Source: Parachlorella kessleri (lineage: Eukaryota > Chlorophyta > Trebouxiophyceae > Chlorellales > Chlorellaceae). Taken from it: 64,000 nucleotides of DNA. Position numbers and translations under genes: made by a program. The stretch lies in the NCBI GenBank assembly GCA_001598975.1, contig BBXU01000223.1, positions 1 to 64,000 on the forward strand. The letters run 5' to 3'. The notes beneath the pieces were generated by a model. It made no database searches. It was not told the origin of the DNA and worked only from the letters and a program-made list of their open reading frames with translations. Shown here piece after piece: positions 11,101-19,301 of the stretch. How positions within the stretch are numbered: position 1 is the first letter of the stretch; each line of letters opens with the position of its first letter.

Positions 11101-14100
11101 TGTTGCAGTTCCCCAGCACAAAAGCGCAAAGGAAAGGCAGGTTGGGTCTGGGGGGTGCGCGAGAAGCAGCAGGCACACCAGAGCTCGTAATGTATCATTT
11201 GGATTGCTGCTTTGACCCAGTCTGCCTGGAGAACATGCAGTTCTTCATGCCCATGTGGGCGTTTGGTTTCCCCACCGCCGGTCTGGCTTGGAGCGCCATA
11301 CTGTACGACGCCACCATCAACACAGCGCTCAGGTGGGGTTTTTGAGCACCACTCTCACACCTGCCTTGCGAGAATCAACGTGCAGCCACCAGGCGCAGCG
11401 TTCCAATGCCTGTTTTGTGCGACGGCATTCTCAGCCCTTCCGTGGGCTGCAGGCATTATGTGAGTGATAGACACGCCTGGCGCGATGCGCTCTACATGCA
11501 TTTCACGGACTCAAATATAATGCCCACCAACCCTCATCTGCTTGCTTCCCTTGCCTGCTGCTGCAGCAAGGTACTGGCCATCTGCCTCATATCCCTAGCC
11601 TGCATCGTGGCGGCGGTGCTGACGTTCAGAACCCTAGCAGGCATAGCACGCCTCAAGGTAGGCTAGCTGTCCTACCAAGCTGCTGCTGGCCTCCATGGCA
11701 GCAGAGAGACAGGCTGCTGGAAGTGCTTGGCACAAGAGCCTGCCCCTGTGTGCTCATCCCTCAGCAGATGTAGCGTGTGGAAAGGGAAGCCTCTATACTG
11801 CTTGCCACCCCTTCACATCCATGAATACACATCCCTGGGACAAGTGGCAGCCAGCGATGCCATTTGCACGGTCCGTGGGCTGCTTGGAAGAGCGTCGATA
11901 TCGAGTGTGTTGCCCACTCACCACAGGCTGCTCCATATCAATGCTTCCTGCCTGACTACAGGTCTTCATCCCGGAGCACAGGTGGGGCCCCATGGCTCAC
12001 CTGCCACTCGCCCAGGACTCCATGCGCAGCATGCTGCACAACCTCACCTCGGCGGTAAGTGGGCTCCATGCTGCTTACGCTGCGGTACATGCCAGCTTTG
12101 GGTTTGGAGATGGACCTGTCAGGAAGCTGTCAGTGCCATGCAGGCCGGCGGCATGCATGCACCCCTCAGGGGTTTTGTCTTATATGGGGCTTGGGGCCTG
12201 AGGTGTACCTGCATCGCTGTGTAGCACCTCCTTCCACCTGGTCCTTCCGGCGGCATGAACAGCTTGCAGGCCCCAGGTTGCCTCCCGGCCGCTCCCAACC
12301 TCGTTGCCCTGGGCAGCTGTAGGTTCGGTGGTCAGCTACATCGTTTCACACACATGCGTGCTTGACGTTTTGGCTCACACCATGGGTGAGGGGAGGAGCC
12401 ACTCCCACATGGATGACCTTGCGTTGCAGACTGAAGCCTACGCTGCCAATCCATCCAACAGCCGCCTGGCAGAGAGAGTGATCATCCTCTGGCGCTCTTT
12501 TACCACTGTAAACACCTTCTACATTAAACTCAAGGTGGGTGATGGGGACGGCACAGTGCTTGCAGTGCAGGGGTGCCTTCATGGCAGCTCACTATATTAT
12601 CCGGGCCATCCGTTGGCCAGGCACTTAGCAAGCAATGCCTGCTGACTGACATGCAGCCACCTTGACGGGGGCCATTCCAAGCCCAATCACCCCGCACTTC
12701 ACTGCACGCTCTGAGTGCTCTGATGGCATGAACAAGCAGCAATCCAGATGGTCCCGCACCCTGGCGAGGCCTGGGCGTATTGATTTAGTCATTCCATTTG
12801 GTCCCACACCCTCGCTGGCTGCAGAATGAGATGTGCTTCCCCACCATCGGGTCCTGGTTCCCAGGCCACCAGCGGCCCTTCGTGGCACAGAACATGCAGA
12901 TGCTGGATATGCAGGCCAAAGTGGACACGCTCATGGCAGGTAAGGAGTTAAGCCTGGCAGCTGCCAGCAGCAATTGGGTGTGGAAAGACTCTCAACAGAT
13001 GCAGGAGGAACGCTTCCAGCATGTTGCGCACGGCTTGGGGACGCAGGCGACCCTGTCTTGCAGGCTAGGCTGCTGACAAGGGCTCCCCTTTCCTTCCGCC
13101 ATACAGGCCTAGGCGCGCAGAGCAAGGTGGCAGCCAGTGGTGTGCCGGTGGCTGCCATTATCCCTGACAGCATGGATGGCTATCCTGGCTCAACACCTGC
13201 GGAGAAGATCGCCAGCGCAGCTGCCAAGAATCAGTGAGTCAAGGCAGTCCGTGCAACCCTGCTCCACAGCCAGCACTGTCTGATGTAGTAACTGGCCGGC
13301 AATGGAGGCAAGCCAGATGCCCGCCCCGCAGCATGTTGGTGCCAAGGCCAACGGTATAATGACTATCAATGTGGTCCACATGTGGTGAACTCACCGCAGC
13401 AGCATCAGGTGGCGACACGCTGGGACTGGGCTGCCGCCATCTCTGTCCCTGCCGACAGCTGCAGGCCAATGCTGATTTCCAGTCTCTCCTGCGGGCTCTC
13501 AGCCAGGCTTGCTAAGAACTCTACTGCTGCGCCTTGCCAAGCAGGCTGGTGGTTGTTGGGCGGTCAACTTGCCCGTTCTGCATCGAGATCACCAGGACCT
13601 TTTCCCAGATGGGGCTGCCATACGTGTATTTTCAAGGTGACTGCCCACCTTGTGGTTGCCGTGTATACAAATTTGCCCATGCCCTTGCTTGCATGAGCCG
13701 TGGCAGCCAGACTGGCAGAGAGTGGTAGAGAGCTGGTGAGCATTAATAGCCCTGCAAGCAGACTCACTGCCCCAGAGCGCTCCTTTCCCCTCCTCATCAT
13801 TTAAAGACTAGTGCATGTGGCCAAAACTGGATGCAGTGGATCACCTCCCCAACGGGGCCGAGCTGCATCAGTCCCTCAAAGAAGCTACCGGCCAGCGCAC
13901 TGTGCCATACGTCTATGTTGACGGGCAGATGGTGGGTGGTGCTGCCGCCATGGGAGGCAGGCTGCGCTGCAGGTCATGCATTAATTTAGTCTGGCTGCCT
14001 GCAACCATGGCTTGCGGGTCTGCCCTCGATGTTCCTACATCTCCTTGCCAGTGCGACGGCTGTGTCTCCAGGATCCCAGCCAATGCTTGGGGGTCACAGC

Positions 14101-15444
14101 ATGGTCAACCATTTGTTCACCTTGCCCTCCTTCTCAGGTTGGCGGCTGCGATGCCACCAAGGCTCTCATCGCATCTGGCGAGTTGGACAAGCGTCTGGGA
14201 GGGACCGCGAATGGGGGCCACCACAGCGAGGGAGCGGATGTTGCCGCGCTGCAGGTGGGTTGACTTGACAGCTGCTGGGCTGCGGCGCACCCAGCTGTAG
14301 GGTTGTCAAGCCAGCACAGATGAGTGCTGGCGCAGGTGCACAGGTGCTTGCAGCATTTGGGCACTCCGACTTGGGGAACCCTGCATGCATTAGCTTTAGA
14401 TGCAAGCCTGTCAGCAAGCCTGGCATAGCTGCTGCTAGCCGAAGCGAGTATGAAGCTGGGAATCTAGTAAGCTCGTCAAGCTCACGCTGTCTGTGTCCCC
14501 CTTGTGCTGTTCTGGCCCCATCCTCGTCCCATCATCTAGAGTAATATCCCCCACCTTGCGGATGCTTTGCCAATTCCATATCCTTTGACTGCCAAGCGCT
14601 TACAGGCACTGGTGCATGCCCCAGCAGACCTGCTGCTGTGAGAGGCCTTGGAAGGGCACACCTAACACCCAACCCACGTCTGATCCCCTGCAGGCGCACA
14701 TGCACGCCTTCTCAGACTTCGCTGTCAAGGCATTCACTGACGTGGAGGATCATGTGAGGCCCGTCACCCGGCGCTACATCTCGGGGCCCGTCCAGAAGAA
14801 GCTCATGAACGACTGCTGGGACCTAGCGCAGCCGGAGGAGTGGTTCCAGGCAAGCCATTGCACCCTGTGGCCAGCCAGCCAGCACTTTTTGACCAATCAC
14901 GTCTTCACGGCATCGTGAACAGCCCCCCCTGTCCCCCTTCCTTCCGCCTCCCAGCCCTCCTATGCCTGTTGTATCACTTTGTTCTGTTGATGGCCAGTTC
15001 CAGACGGGGCTCTCACCTGCCATCCGCAGCTCTGCTTAGAGCGCGGTAGACTGTTGGCCATTCAAGGCTCCCTGGCCCCACTCTTCCCCACACCCGCTAC
15101 CTGTGATTGCCACGGAGAGCTGGGCTGCCTTCAACCCACAGTCAATCCTGCCTGCAATCTTCATGGTGCCTGCCACCGAGGGTCCATGCTAGCAATGCCA
15201 ACTGCTGGCTGACTCACCCTGACCAATGCTGCCCTTGCAGGCCATCCCACTGGTGCTGCAGCACCTGCCCATGTTTGGCCAGCGCCTGACCTACATCCGC
15301 GCTTTCCTGTGGGCCATGCCGGAGCGCTGCCAGCAGATAGGCCTCATGGTGGCGCTGGGATCCGATCCCGTGAGCTGGTATCGGCTGCGCAAGGCGCTGC
15401 CAGAAATCATACCCCGCGGGGAGGCAGGGTGGAAGCACTTCTGA
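5176..15444 (+). CDS. Fusion protein: glutaredoxin - DUF4395 - TehA/SLAC1-type channel - hemerythrin-like region enclosing a second glutaredoxin
   Basis: 28 exons give 1,069 residues: 5176-5297, 5400-5429, 5531-5618, 5878-5946, 6213-6282, 6522-6670, 7033-7137, 7421-7529, 7680-7860, 8170-8350, 8610-8719, 8971-9100, 9341-9406, 9715-9867, 10051-10188, 10598-10714, 10953-11048, 11232-11332, 11567-11657, 11962-12054, 12430-12534, 12825-12939, 13107-13233, 13545-13636, 13837-13931, 14138-14254, 14694-14849, 15241-15444. All phases agree. Grx1 has CPFC (50-53), RTVP (to 95) and GGCD (105-108). DUF4395 follows (about 145-308) with GPPKQFA and a CAGC pair (297/300). The TDT channel (about 385-705) shows HPVQS, NFIVAVVG and a PxxRxxxxxxxAPA helix. 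Grx2 has CPFC (858-861), RTVP (to 903) and GGCD (913-916). Residues 703-840 plus 951-1069 resemble the two halves of an HHE helical bundle. Inferred role: a membrane anion or organic-acid channel with attached thiol-redox domains. Weak points are the start (an in-frame ATG also at 5035), the exon at 11232 and the donors at 6671 and 9407. Confidence 0.8.
5400..6282 (+). other. Glutaredoxin domain 1 of the fusion gene (exons 2-5)
   Basis: The domain begins VVVFGRSTCPFCIEV, a dithiol CPFC active site whose Pro codon is split by an intron (5430-5530). The cis-proline TVP motif and the GGCDAT glutathione-binding motif are intact, so the fold and catalysis are probably preserved. Confidence 0.9.
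5989..6023 (-). repeat. Dispersed repeat copy 2, inverted, in intron 4 of the fusion gene
   Basis: Read on the minus strand it is CAGTGGCGGTACGCTGTTAG followed by TCTAGACTGGACTAG, matching the unit at 61291-61342. Confidence 0.6.
6522..7860 (+). other. DUF4395 membrane domain of the fusion gene (exons 6-9)
   Basis: The order of motifs matches the DUF4395 family: VDNRIIRL, a helix, LLVDFCLRF, SPLGSLAQLV, GPPKQFA, two helices and LEAFLNFCAGCW. DUF4395 is known mainly as a small bacterial integral membrane protein of unknown function, often encoded near thiol-redox or rhodanese genes. The conserved CxxC-type pair near its end is kept. Confidence 0.7.
7931..8030 (+). repeat. CTGTG/CTGCG minisatellite in intron 9 of the fusion gene
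   Basis: About 100 bp made of tandem variants of GCTGTGCTGCGCTGTGCCGTG-like pentamers lies inside the 7861-8169 intron. It does not code in the gene frame. Confidence 0.7.
8610..11657 (+). other. TehA/SLAC1 (voltage-dependent anion channel, PF03595-type) domain of the fusion gene
   Basis: Exons 11-19 encode about ten hydrophobic segments. Recognisable family positions are the SPAMG helix start, YREWMHPVQSNAFSVPF, APIGNFIVAVVG, ADPRQRMFAAIWFAAPAVMS and the MQFFMPMWAFGFPTAG segment. In TehA and SLAC1 the corresponding helices line an anion pore. The pore Phe of TehA/SLAC1 could not be placed with certainty by eye. Confidence 0.75.
13545..14254 (+). other. Glutaredoxin domain 2 of the fusion gene (exons 24-26)
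   Basis: LVVVGRSTCPFCIEI, RTVPYVYV and VGGCDATKALIASGE are all present. Introns fall at the same codons and phases as in domain 1 before the first beta strand and before VGGCDAT, so the two domains are internal duplicates. Confidence 0.9.
14694..15444 (+). other. C-terminal hemerythrin-like segment of the fusion gene (exons 27-28)
   Basis: The 119-residue tail has the pattern His-rich helix, FTDVEDHVRPV, Q-rich helix, W..P.EWF, R....AFLWAMPER, then PEIIPRG and a final GWKHF. This recalls the second half of plant/algal HHE hemerythrin-like domains. The assignment is by pattern only; several metal-ligand positions are uncertain. Confidence 0.4.
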
Positions 15445-16339
15445 GGGTGCTGACGCTCCTGAAGAGAGAAGAAATGTTGCTGGGAGTTGTGAGGACACGG
15501 CTGTCATGTCACCTGGTCCAGGCTTTGACAGGTGGTCCATCTTTCGGGGACAGGCTTGCTGCACCCTGCCGAAGGCCTGCATTGCTGGGTCCAAGTCCTG
15601 ACTGTACCCCAATGTAGACGACATAAAGGTTATGAGAGCCTGGTCGTGTCTGTAAGTGCAAAGAGGTGGTACTTATTCGCTCATGCGGCATTTTGTAGTG
15701 AGTTTGTCGCATCAGTAATGGTTGGCTGACTGCTGCTGGACATTATGAAGCCACAGCTTCACCGCATGTATAAGCATGGTCCCCGCATGCGCATGTGGTT
15801 ACATGCTGGCTGGTCTTTGTCTGCCATTGGCCACTTTATCAACAATGGTCCCCACCTTTGGTGCTGCACTTAAACAGTCAGGTTTCTAAGCTTGCTTCAC
15901 ATTTGCTGCGGCCATTGTTGCAGTTGCAAAGCTGCACAATCTTTATCTCATGGGCATGTTAGCAGTCTGCACTGACATCAGATCCACTATCCATAAGAAA
16001 CCATGCAGCATATCTAGGGTTCTACAAGCCTACAATGGTGTGCCACTGACCACCCACATGCACAGCCAAGCCTTCTTCTGCCTGAAGTGACTAGGAAATA
16101 TGAGTACGCTTCATTCTGAACACTAAACAACTTGCAACTCTGTACTACAGGCACTGGCACCCACACACTACAACAATGAGCGCCCCAGAGCTTCATATTG
16201 CAGAAGTCATGGGCACGCATGGAGAGAGGAAAAGAAAAGCAGTGTGCAAACAAGAGAGCACCTCGACTACTGGCTCAGCAGTTCAGAAGAACCCCGTGAG
16301 GTATTAAATATGTTGCCGCCAACAGAAGGGGATGACCGC
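15445..16339. other. 3' UTRs of two convergent genes
   Basis: The stretch separates the + strand fusion gene from the - strand secreted-protein gene. No exon, RNA gene or clear repeat was seen. Confidence 0.45.
15651..15655 (+). terminator. TGTAA poly(A) signal, fusion gene
   Basis: TGTAA lies about 207 nt downstream of the stop at 15444, an ordinary 3' UTR length for green algae. Confidence 0.45.
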
Positions 16340-17821
16340 CTAAGAGTAGATGGCGCCCAGGACCACAGCAGCCACAGCCTTGCCAGCAGTCACTGTGCCG
16401 TTCTGGATGTAGGCACCTACAGCAGCCAGAGGCATTGAGCGAGGTCAGACTGCGTTCCTGACTGCAGGGACCACACAGCCCTCCAGCAAGTGACAAGCTG
16501 CAGGCGCAGACCATCCTACCTGCAACAGTGCACCTGCCGCTGCCCACGTTGCTGCAAGTGGCAGGGGTCAGCATGGCAAATGGTGCGCTTGACACAAAAC
16601 GACTCACCGCTGAGGCCACAGTTAACGTAAAAGTCGGGGTGGCTGATCTTCCCCTTGCCGGCCTTGAGGAGGACAGGGGCGGTACAGGAGTAGGAGGTAT
16701 CATCCAGGGCCTGGGTGGTGTTACAGATCTGGGACACCTGGAGGATGTTGCAGACCTTGCAGGCAATGGCACTGTCGGTTTCGCCGTAGATGGCGTCACA
16801 GTCGCAGTTCTCTGTTCCAAGGGCGCCGGGGAGAGAAGCACCTGCAGGGTATGGGAGATGGCAGAGGTCTTAGGACTGGTGTTCCCCGACCTGAATGCTG
16901 ATACATGTGTACATGCATACATGCCCAACAGACCTCAGATTGCCTCCTGCCAAGCACTTGAACGTGAGCTGGCGGCCGCCTCCGTAACGCAGCCCTGAGG
17001 CGGCAAGGGATGGGATATTTGAGACTCACCGCCAGGTGTGGAGAAGGCATTATAGACGGCAGGGACGTAGGTGCCGTCAGGGGTGGAGATGTTGCCAAGC
17101 AGGCCGTCCCTGACGACCCACTTGCCGGAGGTGCCATTGAGGCACTCAATGTAGGAGGTGCTGCAGCAGGGGCAGGGGGATGAGGTTCGCAATATATTGT
17201 GGCTGACAATAACACGCTACAGGTGGATGTGCGTGGGGTTGGGCTGATCTACTGTGCACCATGCGGAGCCCTGTGTCTAGGTGCTGCAGAGTGGTCGTGT
17301 CCTTCCTCGGCCTGTCGTGGTGGCAGCCAGGGAGTGTAAGGCAGGGTAGGAACAGATTGACAGCACGAGTCCTGTGGCAGTCACCTGCAAAGTGGGTTGT
17401 CTGCCAGGGCGTTGGCGTATGTGCCGTTGCCGTAGGTCTGCAAACCAAGAAGTGGCAGATTGTTTAGTGTTCACCTGAGAAGCAGGGACCTAGACTTCAA
17501 GATGCAGTATACAAGGCCGACTTCGGGTTCGCAGCTACTCCCGTTAGCAGGGTTGTGTCCCACCGCTGGCATATTTGCACTGAATAACACCCTAGATGCA
17601 TCCTACCTTGCACATTTTGGTCACCTCGCTCTCCATATCCTGCACCATCATGTCATGAAAAGTTTGAGTTTCAAATTGGCAGCTGCCCGTCGGCCGACGC
17701 CCTGCCAATTCTGTTCGTTTGTTATGTACACAGCTTCCAGGTTGCTCACCCCCTGGAGGACGCGAGCATTGCAGGCAGCGACGCAGAGTGCCAGCACGAT
17801 AACGAAACGGAGGGCAGCCAT
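16340..17821 (-). CDS. Secreted cysteine-containing protein of unknown function
   Basis: Six exons, in transcript order 17821-17750, 17639-17607, 17437-17385, 17160-17030, 16841-16608 and 16416-16340, join in phase to give 199 residues. A classic signal peptide (MAALRFVIVLALCVAACNA) is followed by a mature chain with at least ten cysteines, for example CDCD, CKVC and CNTTQ. There are several N-x-S/T sites and a hydrophobic small-residue C terminus (GKAVAAVVLGAIYS), which might be a GPI-type or membrane-associating tail. I do not recognise the family. The second exon is only 33 nt; it is kept because phase and consensus sites fit. The product is likely extracellular or wall-associated. Confidence 0.75.
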
Positions 17822-17893
17822 TATGACGGAGGTGCAAGTGTTCCTGTTGTCTAATATGCTGTTTTGAGAATGTCTGGTGCAACGCACAGCGAG

Positions 17894-17904
17894 GTTTTAT
17901 GGTA
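17894..17904 (-). promoter_or_regulatory. Possible TATA-like element
   Basis: On the minus strand ACCATAAAACC sits about 75 nt upstream of the secreted-protein ATG. It is an AT-rich island in GC-richer sequence; the function is inferred. Confidence 0.3.
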
Positions 17905-18907
17905 TCAACAGGGGTTTGTCAACTACCCCACCCGCCATCTGCGCAGTACCCGACAGACCCACCAGCTTCTCGGTCTGCCAGCTGTCAGATGACAGCTTCC
18001 CCGGTCGTCCCAAACCAACCGTGCCATAGGGTACGAGTTTTCGGCGTTGTCTAGATGGCAAGGGACGGGGTCTGGAGCCAGACCAAGTCGCCAGGAGGCA
18101 GACGCACAGAGCCAGCCTGGAGCCTGCCAGTGAACCCAGCGCTCTGAAGCTTCATGAAGGTCGGTCCAACCAACCCCGCGGGAAGGCTTTCAAGTTCAGT
18201 GGGCTGCCACAAGACTCATCGCCTGGGAGGGACTAGCAGCACGCCTTGTCATGCATGTATGCCACTTGCGACCCCAGTGTCGCAGAAGCGCCAGGGCTGG
18301 GGAAAATTTGAACGAGGACGTGTGCGGAGTTGCTCTCTTCCTTCTCTACTTGGCACAGTAGCTCTACGGGGATCAAGGCACCCGCATTCATGCCATCACA
18401 ACTCAGTATTGAGTGGTCAAGCCGGACGCAACTTTGCTACACTGCATATTGGGCTGCAACCTAAATGGTCTTGAAGGAGGGAGCCACGCTGAGCGTTGTG
18501 TTGAACCTGCCGCAGGAGTCATTCTATCCTGGGATCCCCCACTGGCCGAATGTTGGCAAGCTGGGTCACCCAGCCGTCAGTGAAAGAGTTGAACCAGGCA
18601 CCTACAAGTTGCTGGCAAGCCTTATAGCTCCAGGCTGAGACCGTGTTGGTAGGTGACGCACTGCGCAAGTGTCCGCGGGACACACTGGCTCTATCAGACT
18701 CGAGGCAGTGCACCTTGGCCTGTCTAAGATCAGCATCTCCGTGGCGCTTGACTTCCCAATGTTATAGTGCACCGCTATCATAACACTGTCACCCACTCAC
18801 TCACAGGGCCCGGTAAGGCCCCTGACGACTGTAGGTTCCTGTCAGCGCATCATCGGGAAGCCCACAGAAGTACTGCCTATACTTGTACACCCGTGACGGC
18901 CAACTGA

Positions 18908-18966
18908 CCTATTGTGGCAGATGCCCTGGATAATCTTATCACACTGATACATAGGCTGGTCAGTGT
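18908..18966 (-). pseudogene. Degenerate fragment resembling the last exon of CSN4
   Basis: On the minus strand CTGACCAGCC..(T)CAGTG.GA.AAGA..ATCCAGGGCATCTGCCACAA aligns with 22499-22558, the CSN4 last exon. The peptide TDQPMYQCDKIIQGICHN parallels [20 protein letters not shown]. The frame breaks on both sides and no splice structure is visible. Confidence 0.5.
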
Positions 18967-19301
18967 ACCTCAAAGACTAAATGTTCGTGCTTGAGGTGAT
19001 CAGTTGCGCGTTTTTTGCTACGGTGCGGGGTTGCAAACAGGGCGACCAGGAATAGTCTCTATTGTAGGGTAATGAAGAAGAAACTCCAAATCAGTGACCT
19101 TGATGATCAGTGTATGATGAGATTCCTTCAGCTTAGCCTAGCCTAGCCTATCGCATCAAAGGGCGCATCTAAGGCGCGAAGATTCTATGTATTTGCCGGC
19201 ACATCTTTTGCCTGTCTTTGCGCCCCGTATTGATCCATCACACACGACCGGAAACGTGATAGGAGGTCGACCAGTCCTTTAGCAGTGCTCCCTGGGTTGG
19301 C

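Larger units (their letters stand above)
17822..19301. other. Divergent intergenic region with a degenerate CSN4-like fragment
   Basis: The region lies between a minus-strand and a plus-strand gene. It holds a GCCTA tandem (19134-19150) and a short relic resembling the last CSN4 exon (18908-18966). A minus-strand open stretch at 18519-18796 has no recognised content. Confidence 0.45.

Noticed and set aside
5176..15444. Splitting the region into three or four genes (Grx; Grx-DUF4395; SLAC1/TehA; Grx)
   Set aside because: No in-frame stop, poly(A) signal or plausible start separates the domains, and all 27 introns keep phase across the domain borders. cDNA would still be decisive.
16275..16928. 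217-codon minus-strand open frame overlapping the secreted-protein gene
   Set aside because: It reads another frame across introns of that gene; the spliced model has a signal peptide, consensus splice sites and consistent cysteine pattern.
18519..18796. Small minus-strand gene in the 18.5-18.8 kb gap
   Set aside because: Two overlapping frames without domain, conserved motif or splice evidence; left as intergenic.
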